From Bacteroidia bacterium (lineage in GTDB: Bacteria > Bacteroidota > Bacteroidia > J057 > JAIXKT01), in NCBI GenBank assembly GCA_026932145.1, contig JAIXKT010000007.1, forward strand, positions 312,796 to 376,795: DNA of 64,000 nt. Reading direction: 5' to 3'. The notes beneath the pieces are model-generated. The model searched no databases. It was not told the origin of the DNA and worked only from the letters and a program-made list of their open reading frames with translations. The position numbers and the translations under genes are program-made. Shown here one piece after another: positions 28,159-37,067 of the stretch (within the stretch, counting starts at the first letter, position 1; each line of letters begins with the position of its first letter).

Positions 28159-28746
28159 TTATTTACTAAAAACAATTTTAAACAAACCGCGCAGTTCTCC
28201 TTGCGCAAAGCCTGTAGCTTTGTCATTTGGATATAGTTTTTGAAGCGTTTCTTGCACGTCCGGTTGAAGGTCTTGACCCAGTTTTCCATGGCATTTTAAG
28301 CAAGTAGGCATCGCAATTACGATGGGAGAATAAAAAATAGTTTGGCTACCGTTGGCTTTTAGGGTAGGAGAGAGAGTACTTCCAGCATTTATTTGCGAGA
28401 TATATCGGTTGATTAGCTCTGATTCTGCTGCGTTCGCTATATTATTGGGATTTCGGTTTCGGTGGGAAATGCGGCTTATCGTAACTTTTTCTTGTTTAGA
28501 AATACTATCTGTGGTGGGAATTGCCTGAACAGAGCAATATTTAATTGCCTGACTGGGGCCATTTTGCTGGACTTCGGGAATCAATTTGCTCATCAGCGCG
28601 GCAGTTACCTGCTGGGTGATTGCCGTTCCACGTTGAATAAACGTTTGCTTTTGGGCTTCGGTTAGATTTTGATTTGATTTACAGGAAGTTAAGTATCCTG
28701 AGAGTGCTAAAAAAGCGATAAAACCTATTTTTAAAAAAGTATCCAT
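28159..28746 (-). CDS. DUF3365 (Tll0287-like) haem-binding lipoprotein
   Basis: 195 residues with lipobox SGYLTSC (Cys22). A single haem motif CLKCHG lies near residue 150 in MPTCLKCHGKLG. ISRISHRNRNPNNIANAAE and AIKYCSVQAIP are segments shared with DUF3365/Tll0287-like proteins, which bind haem in a PAS-like fold and are thought to sense redox state or gases. It converges with ftsZ and diverges from the TonB receptor. Its partner is unknown. Confidence 0.82.
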   Translation of the reverse strand: MDTFLKIGFIAFLALSGYLTSCKSNQNLTEAQKQTFIQRGTAITQQVTAALMSKLIPEVQQNGPSQAIKYCSVQAIPTTDSISKQEKVTISRISHRNRNPNNIANAAESELINRYISQINAGSTLSPTLKANGSQTIFYSPIVIAMPTCLKCHGKLGQDLQPDVQETLQKLYPNDKATGFAQGELRGLFKIVFSK

Positions 28747-28878
28747 AAATTTAAGAGTGAGTTTTTTAAAGAAAATATGATATTTTTTAGGAAACTTTTA
28801 AAACAAAAAAAGTTTCTTTTGTTTTAATTCTCGGAACCAATTTAATTTGCATTTGGTTTCCTTATACTGATTTTACGT

Positions 28879-31278
28879 ATGTTATTTTTTCGTTTTCGGG
28901 TTATATTTTTTCTTTTATTTTGTCTATTAACTGTGTATTCTGATGTTCTTGCACAAAAATACACTATTTCAGGATATGTAAAAGACGCTAAGAACGGAGA
29001 AGAGCTAATTGGAGCTTCTATTTTTATAGTGGAGCGTAACACGGGAGTTTATACCAATGAATATGGTTTTTACTCAATTACTTTACCAGCAGGAAGTTAT
29101 ACATTGTTGTATCGTTATGTTAGTTTTCAAGAACAAAAGAAAATTATTGAATTAAATAAAAATCAGCAACTTAACATTGAGCTTTCCGGCGAAGGAAGTG
29201 TGGTAGAAGATGTGGTTATTGAGGAAAAACGCAGCGATATAGATATTAAGGATCCAGGGATGAGCGTTTTAAGTGTGGATGTTGCGAAGATCAAGACTGT
29301 ACCGGTTTTATTTGGGGAAACAGATATTCTAAAAACGATACAACTTTTGCCAGGGATTCAAACGGCAGGTGAAGGAAGCACCGGTTTTAATGTACGGGGA
29401 GGAGGAACAGACCAAAATCTAATATTACTTGACGAAGCAACCGTTTACAATGCCTCTCACTTAATGGGTTTTTTTTCTGTGTTTAATGCAGATGCAATCA
29501 AAGATATTGACGTTTACAAGGGTGGGATTCCGGCAAAATATGGAGGCCGGTTGTCCTCTTTGTTAGACATTCGGATGCGAGAGGGAAACTTAAAAAAATA
29601 TTCCGGAACCGGAGGCATCGGAACTATAGCCAGCCGATTCACGTTTGAAGGCCCAATCGTTAAGGATAAAGGCTCTTTTATAGTTTCTGCCAGAAGAACT
29701 TACGGAGATTTATTTTTAAAATTATCTCCCAAAGAGAGTATTCGGAAGAACCAATTGTATTTCTATGATTTTAATGTTAAAGCAAATTACCGCATCAATG
29801 ATAACAACCGTATTTTTTTAAGCGGTTACTTTGGCAGAGATGTGTTTAAATTTGGAAACGCATTTAAGTTTGACTGGGGTAATGCAACGGCAACTGCCCG
29901 CTGGAATCACCTATTTACAGAAAAACTATTTTCTAATATCACGCTGATTTATAGCAACTTTGATTATGGATTTGGCGTTAATTTTTCTGAATCTCAAAAC
30001 TTTACGGCTATTTCTCGTATTCAAGATTATAGTATTAAAGGAGATTTAAGCTATTTTATTACTCCTAAGCATAAGCTGTATTTTGGGGCAATTTCTACCT
30101 ATCATCGTTTTAATCCGGGTGCTATTAAGCCGTCTGGTGATATTTCGATAGTAAACTCAACCCAAATGGACGTTAAAGATGCCTTAGAAACAGCTATTTA
30201 TGGTGATTTTGACTTTAAGATAAACGACCGTTTTGCCGTGAGAGCCGGCTTACGAGGGACTATATTCCATAACTTTGGTCCCGGTACAGAATATACATAC
30301 AACCCCAATAACCCCGCAGATATAGACACCCTTAAATTCAAAAGGGGAGAACTCATTAATTCCTTTGTTGGGCTTGAACCGAGGGTTTCTGCTGCCTATA
30401 ATTTTAATGAAAATCAATCTATTAAAGCATCTTATGGCAGAACGTTGCAATTCGTTCATCAAATTTCAAATTCTGCTACTACACTGCCCGTTGATGTCTG
30501 GATGCCAAGCGGATACCATATCAAGCCCCAAATAGGCGATCAGTACGCAATAGGCTACTTTATTAATTTTAATAAAATGTTCGATGGCTCTATTGAAACA
30601 TATTATAAGTTTATGCAAAACCAAATAGATTACCGAGATGGAGCCAACTTGTTTTATAATGATACGTTAGAGCGGGAGCTTCGTGTGGGAACGGGGCAGA
30701 GCTATGGCGTTGAGTTATTTTTTCGGAAAAACACCGGAAAGCTAAATGGCTGGATTTCATATACTTTGGCAAAAACAACACGTACTATTCCGGGAATTAA
30801 CAACGGAGAGACTTACCCTGTTAAGAATGACCGCCGCCATAACTTATCCATTGTAGCTTCCTATAACCTGAATAAACGCCATGCTTTTGGTGCTACGTTT
30901 GTACTTATGTCCGGAACTCCAGCAACATTTCCAGTTGGTAGCTATATCTACGATAATCGTTTGGTTCCTGTGTATGGCTATCGTAACCAATATCGTATGC
31001 CGGCGTACCACCGTTTGGATATTTCTTATACGCTTTATAGTAAAGAGAAACCCAATCGAAAATGGTCTCATTACTGGAATTTCTCTATCTACAATGTTTA
31101 TAATCGCGCTAACGCTTATTCTATCACTTTGAGAGAAAAGGATACCGCAGATAGACCTATATTTTATGATCCTCCCACAAATACAAACCCACCGCCACCC
31201 CCAGTTCTAAAAAGCGAAGCGGTTAAGGTTACATTGTTTAAGATTATTCCTGCTATTACTTGGAACTTTCAGTTTTAA
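28879..31278 (+). CDS. TonB-dependent receptor with carboxypeptidase-like N-terminal domain
   Basis: 799 residues with a signal peptide ending SDVLAQ. A carboxypeptidase-regulatory-like domain (YTISGYVKDAKNGEELIGASI, about 25-110) precedes the plug (TDILKTIQLLPGIQT, FNVRGGGTDQNLILLDEA) and a large barrel ending in the aromatic strand ITWNFQF. Such receptors import large ligands or metal chelates across the outer membrane using TonB. The following DUF4249 lipoprotein is its usual partner. Substrate unknown. Confidence 0.93.
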   Translation: MLFFRFRVIFFLLFCLLTVYSDVLAQKYTISGYVKDAKNGEELIGASIFIVERNTGVYTNEYGFYSITLPAGSYTLLYRYVSFQEQKKIIELNKNQQLNIELSGEGSVVEDVVIEEKRSDIDIKDPGMSVLSVDVAKIKTVPVLFGETDILKTIQLLPGIQTAGEGSTGFNVRGGGTDQNLILLDEATVYNASHLMGFFSVFNADAIKDIDVYKGGIPAKYGGRLSSLLDIRMREGNLKKYSGTGGIGTIASRFTFEGPIVKDKGSFIVSARRTYGDLFLKLSPKESIRKNQLYFYDFNVKANYRINDNNRIFLSGYFGRDVFKFGNAFKFDWGNATATARWNHLFTEKLFSNITLIYSNFDYGFGVNFSESQNFTAISRIQDYSIKGDLSYFITPKHKLYFGAISTYHRFNPGAIKPSGDISIVNSTQMDVKDALETAIYGDFDFKINDRFAVRAGLRGTIFHNFGPGTEYTYNPNNPADIDTLKFKRGELINSFVGLEPRVSAAYNFNENQSIKASYGRTLQFVHQISNSATTLPVDVWMPSGYHIKPQIGDQYAIGYFINFNKMFDGSIETYYKFMQNQIDYRDGANLFYNDTLERELRVGTGQSYGVELFFRKNTGKLNGWISYTLAKTTRTIPGINNGETYPVKNDRRHNLSIVASYNLNKRHAFGATFVLMSGTPATFPVGSYIYDNRLVPVYGYRNQYRMPAYHRLDISYTLYSKEKPNRKWSHYWNFSIYNVYNRANAYSITLREKDTADRPIFYDPPTNTNPPPPPVLKSEAVKVTLFKIIPAITWNFQF

Positions 31279-31283
31279 CAGCC

Positions 31284-32111
31284 ATGAAAAATGTATTAAG
31301 ATACCTCTCGATTTGGCTAATTATAGGCTCTTTAAGTAGCTTATTAGTTGGTTGTGAAGAAGTTATTGATTTAAAATTACGTGAAGCCGATCCTCGTCTG
31401 GTGGTGGAAGGCTACATAACAACGGATACTATCCCTTGGCGTATTCGTCTAACACGAACCCAAGAATATTATTCGGATCACCAAAATTCCGGAGAAGCTG
31501 GTGCCATAGTTATTGTTTCAGATAGTCTGTTTGGTATAAAAGATACTCTACCCTATCGGCAAAATGGATACTATCAGTCAAATACGTTACGTTCTGGAAT
31601 ACCCGGAAACCGCTATAGTCTATACATCCGTACTGCTGACGGCCAAGAATATACTGCCCAAGATTATATGCCTACGTTACTATCAGTAGATTCTGTTAAT
31701 TTTCAATATGTTCCACCGGGAACAATCTTTCGGGAAGGTTATTATTTGTGTATTTACGCCCAAGAACCTCCCGAACTTGGTAATGCCTATCGGTTTACAT
31801 TTTACAAAAATGATACCTTAGCCAGAAAACCTATAGAATACTTTGCTGATGACGATAGATTTATCAATGGTCAATATCTTAATGGCGTGCGTACTATGTT
31901 TAAGGCAGAACCGGGGGATACGTTTTTATTTGAACTGTATTCTATCAATCACAGACAATTACATTATTATCAGCAACTAACAGACCAGATTAACCACGGT
32001 GGTAGTCCTTTTGATTCTCCGCCGGTGAATGTTCCGAGCAATATTTCAAATAATGCGCTGGGCTATTTTATGGTTACTGCGGTTTCTCGAAAGGGGGGCA
32101 TCGTTCCTTGA
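31284..32111 (+). CDS. DUF4249 lipoprotein, partner of the TonB receptor
   Basis: 275 residues from ATG 31284, five bases after the receptor stop. Signal and lipobox SSLLVGC lead into EEVIDLKLREADPRLVVEGYITTD, the typical start of DUF4249 proteins. FELYSINHRQLHYYQQL and NVPSNISNNALGYFMVTAVSRK are conserved late segments. Such proteins accompany TonB receptors as SusD-like analogues; function not established. The stop is 15 bases before the GC-rich foldback. Confidence 0.9.
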   Translation: MKNVLRYLSIWLIIGSLSSLLVGCEEVIDLKLREADPRLVVEGYITTDTIPWRIRLTRTQEYYSDHQNSGEAGAIVIVSDSLFGIKDTLPYRQNGYYQSNTLRSGIPGNRYSLYIRTADGQEYTAQDYMPTLLSVDSVNFQYVPPGTIFREGYYLCIYAQEPPELGNAYRFTFYKNDTLARKPIEYFADDDRFINGQYLNGVRTMFKAEPGDTFLFELYSINHRQLHYYQQLTDQINHGGSPFDSPPVNVPSNISNNALGYFMVTAVSRKGGIVP

Positions 32112-32683
32112 TTTTTAGGGGGAGAGATGTATTAGCGGGCGCGCATGCGGCGCATTGCGCGCCTTGTAAGGCATGCGGCGGTGCGAAGCACCGCGCGCCC
32201 CCGCTAATACATTACATACTGATACTATCCTCATTGTTACTAATCTCTACAACCCCAAAACATGACTTCCATATATCCACCACAGAAGTAACCCTAAACA
32301 CAAAAGCACAAAAAACAGAATGGCTCATCAGAGTTTTTCAAGATGACCTCGAAATCGCCCTTAAAAAAGAATTTAACACCAAAGTGGACCTCCAAAAACA
32401 ACCGGAAACCAATATTTTATTAAAGCAATTTTTTAATAATCATCTGATTATTAAAAAGAACGCCCTAAAAATTCCCTTAAACTATCTGGGTTATGAACTA
32501 CAAGATCAGTCTTGTTGGATTTATATAGAAACTGAAACCTTATTACCACCTTTTTCCATAAAAGCTACTTGGCTACAGGATGTCTATGCTGACCAAAAAA
32601 ACTTATTTCGGGTTCAGTTTAGTGAAAATAAGTCCTTTTTTTGCTGCGACACCCAAAATCCGGAAGTCCTGATTCCTAAATAA
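32108..32683 (+). CDS. DUF6702-like exported protein with start displaced into the foldback
   Basis: 191 codons from a TTG at 32108 that overlaps the DUF4249 stop. Residues from about 35 read as a signal (HYILILSSLLLISTTP) and then HDFHISTTEVTLN and LIRVFQDDLEIALKKEF. That is the start of DUF6702 proteins, which form a small secreted domain. The first 34 codons are the GC-rich element. There is no ATG anywhere in the frame; TTG 32108, CTG about 32219 or TTG about 32234 are the only candidates. The gene may have lost its start to the insertion or may use a weak codon. Confidence 0.65.
   Translation: MIFRGRDVLAGAHAAHCAPCKACGGAKHRAPPLIHYILILSSLLLISTTPKHDFHISTTEVTLNTKAQKTEWLIRVFQDDLEIALKKEFNTKVDLQKQPETNILLKQFFNNHLIIKKNALKIPLNYLGYELQDQSCWIYIETETLLPPFSIKATWLQDVYADQKNLFRVQFSENKSFFCCDTQNPEVLIPK
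32127..32213. repeat. GC-rich foldback element (cloverleaf-like), possible REP/MITE-type repeat
   Basis: An outer stem joins ATGTATTAGCGGG (32127-32139) to CCCGCTAATACAT ending at 32213, with two extra C's in the right arm. Inside are two hairpins. One is GGCGCGC-ATGC-GGC-GCAT-T-GCGCGCC (32138-32163). The other is GCGGTGC-GAA-GCACCGC (32178-32194). GCATGCGGCG occurs twice (32143-32152, 32171-32180). GC content is far above the surrounding DNA. No ORF of its own. One copy in this window. Confidence 0.75.
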
Positions 32684-32727
32684 AATAGATTTACTTGTTA
32701 AATAAGTATAGATTTGTAAGAAAAAAG

Positions 32728-33065
32728 ATGAATTGTCCAAAAGATAATAACTCTAATTATAGACGTTATGTACAAAAGGTTTTTCTATGAAAAACTACTA
32801 TAAAGCACCATTGAAAATCAGATAGTTAATTACATATAAACTTATTGTTCATAACCGCTATTGTAAAAACGGAAAACTATTAGAGAGGCAAAGATACAAA
32901 TGCAGAGATTGTAAATACAGCTATTCTATAGAACAACGTATAGATGCAAAGCCGAAAGAGAAACGGAAAATTAACCTTATCTATGCATTTGGAAGGCTTA
33001 GGTTTTAGGGCTATAAAAAAACACTTGATATGAAGCTAAAGTAACTCAGATTTAGGAATATCGAG
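32728..33065 (+). pseudogene. IS1-family (InsA-like) transposase remnant
   Basis: Hand translation finds MNCPKDNNS at 32728, then in a second frame HNRYCKNGKLLERQRYKCRDC (from 32850) with SYSIEQR and PKEKRK, the zinc-finger N-terminus of IS1-type transposases. Near 32990 the frame changes again to LEGLGFRAIKKTLDMKLK. At least two frame breaks and no downstream catalytic part are seen, so it is dead. 33066-33129 holds nothing recognisable. Confidence 0.75.
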
Positions 33066-33129
33066 GAATTAATTTTGATAAAAATTGGAGAAGATAGTTG
33101 AAAATAAGTGAAAGGGCAGTAATTTTGAC

Positions 33130-33449
33130 CCATTAAACAATCGGATAAATATTTTTTGGCTTTGCAAGAAGTCCTTGCCCTACAACGTACCCACGATCAG
33201 CGGAAGGAAAAACGATTAGCCGACCGGTTCAAAGCGATTCTTTGTTTAAATAAGGGATTCAGCTATGCACAAACAGCAGATTTGTTAATGTTGGACGACA
33301 ACACTGTTTGTTCGATTTATGAATTGTATAAGAGCAAAGAAGTAGATGGATTGTCGCAACTCAATTACCGAAGTAAGCCGATAGCTGAATACACCAGAAA
33401 ACATCGACAATTTCTATTTCCCCCTACCTCAACATTCCTTAATTCCTGA
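33130..33449 (+). pseudogene. IS630-type transposase N-terminal fragment
   Basis: Reading from after a stop at about 33127: DKYFLALQEVLALQRTHDQ, KRLADRFKAILCLNKGFSYA, then TADLLMLDDNTVCSIYELY and LSQLNYRSK. This is the winged-helix/HTH N-terminus of IS630-family transposases. The DDE part is missing and the frame ends in unrelated residues at 33449. No ATG is available at the right place. Confidence 0.75.
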
Positions 33450-33487
33450 GTTAGTTTAATATAACTATTTAGTATTAGTTCAATTTT

Positions 33488-34813
33488 ATGAGTATTTTCA
33501 AAAAAGCAAGTTTACTAATGTTTGGACAAGGAATCAACACATTAATAAACTTTGTTTTTATGCCATATATGGCAAGAAGTTTAAGCTATGAAGATTATGG
33601 TTCATATGGTCAGACATTAGTCGTGATTGGGTTGTTTGCTGGTGTGTTTTCATTTGGTTTATCCCAAATAGTTTACATTTTTTTTTCTCAAGACAACGAA
33701 TCAAACAAACATGTACTTACAAACAATTTATTAATAACATTATTATCCTCAATTACTGCTTATGCCATTATATTATCTTTTTCTAACATCCTTGCTGGAG
33801 TCATGGGAAATCAACTTATACAAAAGCTTATCAAGATATATGGCTTCTCATTACTTTTTTCACCAATTAATGCTAGCTTTCATTCTAACTATATATATCA
33901 AAACAAAGTAAAAATCAGCATTTTTATACTAATATTGGTTAACCTATTAAGAATTTCCTTAGTAATTTTAGTTATTGGTATTTATAATGACATAGTGTTG
34001 GTTTTTTATGTGCTTACTTTTATATCATTATTAGAAACACTTTTTCACTTAGTAGCTAGTAAAAACTATTTAAAGAAAACATTTGATTTTAAATCAATGC
34101 GGTCGCAATTAAAAACTGGCTTTCCAATTGGCCTTACTTCGTTATTTGGTATAGGAATAATATATTCTGATTCAGTTATGGTAAGTAATTTACTTGGTGT
34201 CAAAGAATATGCTGTTTACCGCAACGGTGCTTTTGAAGTACCTTTTATTTCTACAATTTACGGTTCAATAGCAGCAATAATATTGCCTGAAATCTCAAAA
34301 TTATGGGTAAATAGGAATAATAGTGATATCATTAAACTAAAGAAAAAAGTAATAACTAATACAGTATCAATTATTTATCCAATAGTATTTTTTTTATTTT
34401 TTAATTCAAAAGACATAATAGTACTTTATTTAGGCAGTAATTATGAAAAAAGTGCTATTATTTTTTCAGTTTTTAATCTAACCCTACTGTATAGGGTCAA
34501 CGATTACACAGATATATTAATAATAGCCAATAAAACAAAGTTCATTCTACTTTCAAACTTATTAGTATTCATAATTAATTTAATTTTAAATTATATTTTG
34601 ATTCAATTATTAGGGTCGTCAGTTGGAGCTGCGTATGCAACTGTGATAAGTATTTTTTTTCTTGCTTTTATATTACTTAAAAAAAGCTTAAAATATCTAA
34701 ACTGTAAATTTAAAGATATTGTTGAGATTGAGAAAATATTAAAGTTATCAATTTTAAGTATTACATCAGTAATTGCCATTAAGTTTTATTCTTTCAAATT
34801 GAAAACTCATTAA
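33488..34813 (+). CDS. oligosaccharide flippase family protein (Wzx-like), C-terminus cut off
   Basis: 441 residues, polytopic, with the family start ASLLMFGQGINTLINFVFMPYMARSLSYEDYG and later GFPIGLTSLFGIGIIYSDSVMVS and GSSVGAAYATVIS. Wzx flippases move lipid-linked oligosaccharide units across the inner membrane. The frame ends at two adjacent TAA codons (34811-34816), and its natural continuation lies just beyond (see 34814-34924). Base use is more AT-rich than flanking genes, suggesting transfer. It is preceded by IS remnants and followed by an acyltransferase. Confidence 0.85.
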   Translation: MSIFKKASLLMFGQGINTLINFVFMPYMARSLSYEDYGSYGQTLVVIGLFAGVFSFGLSQIVYIFFSQDNESNKHVLTNNLLITLLSSITAYAIILSFSNILAGVMGNQLIQKLIKIYGFSLLFSPINASFHSNYIYQNKVKISIFILILVNLLRISLVILVIGIYNDIVLVFYVLTFISLLETLFHLVASKNYLKKTFDFKSMRSQLKTGFPIGLTSLFGIGIIYSDSVMVSNLLGVKEYAVYRNGAFEVPFISTIYGSIAAIILPEISKLWVNRNNSDIIKLKKKVITNTVSIIYPIVFFLFFNSKDIIVLYLGSNYEKSAIIFSVFNLTLLYRVNDYTDILIIANKTKFILLSNLLVFIINLILNYILIQLLGSSVGAAYATVISIFFLAFILLKKSLKYLNCKFKDIVEIEKILKLSILSITSVIAIKFYSFKLKTH

Positions 34814-34924
34814 TAAGATTATTTTATTTTTTCATACACCTTTGTTACGATTGTAATAATTAATTATGTAAACAAAGATGTATTACTGTTAATAAAAAAT
34901 AAAATTTTAAAACATAAAAAATGA
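34814..34924 (+). pseudogene. detached C-terminal segment of the flippase gene
   Basis: The same frame continues after the two stops as FVTIVIINYVNKDVLLLIKN and KILKHKK to TGA at 34922-34924, which overlaps the next ATG as ATGA. In another frame 34801-34833 reads ENSLIRLFYFF, fitting the expected membrane helix. One lost base before 34801 and one extra base in the T6 run (34827-34832) would explain both breaks. Confidence 0.65.
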
Positions 34925-35433
34925 AATTTGGTATTTTTAAAGCCTTTTTGAAATATTTTGGTAAAACTTATTATGTTCATATACCTTTTGGATTATTAGT
35001 CGTTAATTTTATTTTTCAAAGAATTTTTAGAATAAATACCGATGTTCCTTTTTCTGTAAACTATACAAATAGAATTAATGGCTATAAATATATAAAAATT
35101 GATGAAAGCTCTATGGTTTCGTTTACCGTTTCTGGTGGAGCATATATCGTTGCACATGAAAAAGCTGAAATATCAATAGGGAAAAATGTGATTTTTGCGA
35201 ATAACTGCTGTATTCAGACAATTAATCATGGTTACATTGATAGAAATAATTTTACTTATGCTGCTGTACATATTGGTGATAACTGTTGGTTAGGCAATTC
35301 TGTAAGTATATTGGCTGGAGTGAGTTTGGGAGAAAATGTTACAGTTGGTGCAAATTCTGTAGTAACTAAATCATTTCCTTCAAATGTAGTTATTGCTGGA
35401 GTGCCAGCTAAAATCATAAAAACTATTTCGTAA
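34921..35433 (+). CDS. hexapeptide-repeat acyltransferase (WbbJ/Maa-like)
   Basis: 170 residues. An N-terminal hydrophobic stretch precedes a left-handed beta-helix: AEISIGKNVIFANNCCIQTI, VHIGDNCWLGNSVSILAGV and SLGENVTVGANSVVTKSFP, ending in NVVIAGVPAKIIK, the standard tail of sugar O-acetyltransferases. The motif INHGY may supply the catalytic His. It likely acetylates a surface-glycan sugar. It shares the AT-rich character of the flippase gene and overlaps that gene's original stop. The 35434-35556 gap shows nothing clear. Confidence 0.87.
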   Translation: MKFGIFKAFLKYFGKTYYVHIPFGLLVVNFIFQRIFRINTDVPFSVNYTNRINGYKYIKIDESSMVSFTVSGGAYIVAHEKAEISIGKNVIFANNCCIQTINHGYIDRNNFTYAAVHIGDNCWLGNSVSILAGVSLGENVTVGANSVVTKSFPSNVVIAGVPAKIIKTIS

Positions 35434-35556
35434 TTGTGGTATTGCTGGCCTATTATTTTTTAAAAAAGCCTGTTGAGATAAATTAGAGATATAACTAATT
35501 CTTAGTTCATAGAGATACAGATAGTAAAAATAATAGAGATTATGGATTGTTTACAC

Positions 35557-36468
35557 TTATCTCTTACGTGCAGCGCGCAGTTTAGCACTTCGGGAACGTG
35601 GGTTTACGGCAATTTCAGATTCACTTGGGGGCATTGCCTTTTTGGTCAATACCTCAAAAACATTCCCTTTACTTCCTCCAAAAACTTGATCCGCATTATC
35701 ATCTGAGTAATTTTTAGATTTCATAAAGTGTTTTACGATTCTATCTTCAATAGAATGATAGGTCAAAACCACCAGTTTTCCATTGGTTTCCAGTAGCTTG
35801 GCAGCTTGTTCTAAAAATAGTATTAGATGCTTCATCTCCTCATTTGTTTCAATTCGGATAGCTTGAAAAATGGGTGCTAAAAACTGATAACTGTGGAATT
35901 TTGGGGTTAATGGTTCGAGGGCTGCAACTAAGTCTTGGGTCGTTTGAAATGGCTTAAACTGCTTGTAGTTAAATATTAAACGCGCTATTTTTTGGCTGTT
36001 TGAAACATCTCCATATTGGTTGAGCATTTTTTCAATCGCGGATTCTGAATATTCATTTAGGATAGAAGCAGCGGATTTCGGTTGATTCTTATTCATACGC
36101 ATATCCAGTGGGCCGTCATACCGAAAAGAAAAGCCTCGTTCCGGAATATCTATTTGATGTGAAGAAACCCCCAAGTCCGCTAAGATTCCAGAAACCGAAA
36201 AGATATTGCGTTTAGTAAGTTCTGTGGCGATGTCGCTAAAGTTTGCTGTAACAGCAACTACATTCGGATGACCGGAAAAATTTTTAATAGCATCAATATC
36301 TTGGTCAAAGGCAAAGATTAATCCGGTAGTTAGCTGCTTAGCGATGGCCAATGTATGGCCGCCGCCACCTAAGGTTGCGTCTATATAGATTTTTTCAGGG
36401 TGTATTTGTAGCGCTTCCAAACATTCTGAAAGCATTACACTTCGATGATACTCCACGGCGTTCTTCAA
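35557..36468 (-). CDS. rsmH: 16S rRNA (cytosine(1402)-N(4))-methyltransferase RsmH (MraW)
   Basis: 303 residues. The start YHRSVMLSECLEAL, SAM motif YIDATLGGGGHTLAIA, GILADLGVSSHQID, ERGFSFRYDGPLDMRM and VLTYHSIEDRIVKHFM are all signature segments. It methylates C1402 in the ribosomal P site. It overlaps ruvA by four bases (ATGA). In many bacteria rsmH heads the division cluster; here it is instead fused in an operon with ruvA and a histidine kinase, away from murC-ftsZ. Confidence 0.97.
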   Translation of the reverse strand: MKNAVEYHRSVMLSECLEALQIHPEKIYIDATLGGGGHTLAIAKQLTTGLIFAFDQDIDAIKNFSGHPNVVAVTANFSDIATELTKRNIFSVSGILADLGVSSHQIDIPERGFSFRYDGPLDMRMNKNQPKSAASILNEYSESAIEKMLNQYGDVSNSQKIARLIFNYKQFKPFQTTQDLVAALEPLTPKFHSYQFLAPIFQAIRIETNEEMKHLILFLEQAAKLLETNGKLVVLTYHSIEDRIVKHFMKSKNYSDDNADQVFGGSKGNVFEVLTKKAMPPSESEIAVNPRSRSAKLRAARKR

Positions 36469-37067
36469 CGATTTTGTAAAGCTGATTTAATTACTTCATC
36501 CACAGCAAATTGCGGATTCTTAGCTAAAACTTGATCAACCAATTTTTCCGTCGAATTACGGGGAAAGCCCAAGTTTACCAATGCCAAAATACTATCCAAA
36601 CGAACGGATTTTGCGCTTATAATATCTATACTCTGCTGTTTGTGAGTAGTTTGAGTCTGGGTTGCCGGTAAAATAAGTTTGCCTTGTAATTCTAAGATAA
36701 TTCTGGCAGCCGTTTTTTCGCCAATACCTTTAATGGATTTCAAAACCGAAACATTACCTTGGCTGATAGCCGTAGAAAGTTCACTAACAGGAAGTTTGGA
36801 AAGCATTGTGAGGGCTGTATTCCCACCAACGCCACTGACAGTTAGTAGTGAGTTGAATAATTGTTTTTCGGTGTAGTTCCAAAAACCATACAGATGAACA
36901 TCATTTTCGCGTATAACTAATTGTGTATAAAGCCGAACACGTTCTCCAATTTTAAGTTCAGAGTAGGTATGTAACGATATTTTTAATTCAAAACCAATTT
37001 CTTGGCTTAAAATAACCGTTAGAGTTGGTTCTGCTGTTATTACTTCACCGTCAATGAAAGCAATCAT
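36465..37067 (-). CDS. ruvA: Holliday junction helicase subunit RuvA
   Basis: 200 residues. The OB-fold N-terminus MIAFIDGEVI, HLYGFWNYTEKQLFNSLLTVSGVGG and the helix-hairpin-helix LKSIKGIGEKTAARIILEL are diagnostic. A C-terminal RuvB-binding helix (LALVNLGFPRNSTEKLVDQV) ends the protein. RuvA tetramers hold four-way junctions for RuvB. The gene overlaps both neighbours by four bases (ATGA each), so the three genes are tightly coupled. ruvB is not in the window. Confidence 0.97.
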   Translation of the reverse strand: MIAFIDGEVITAEPTLTVILSQEIGFELKISLHTYSELKIGERVRLYTQLVIRENDVHLYGFWNYTEKQLFNSLLTVSGVGGNTALTMLSKLPVSELSTAISQGNVSVLKSIKGIGEKTAARIILELQGKLILPATQTQTTHKQQSIDIISAKSVRLDSILALVNLGFPRNSTEKLVDQVLAKNPQFAVDEVIKSALQNR

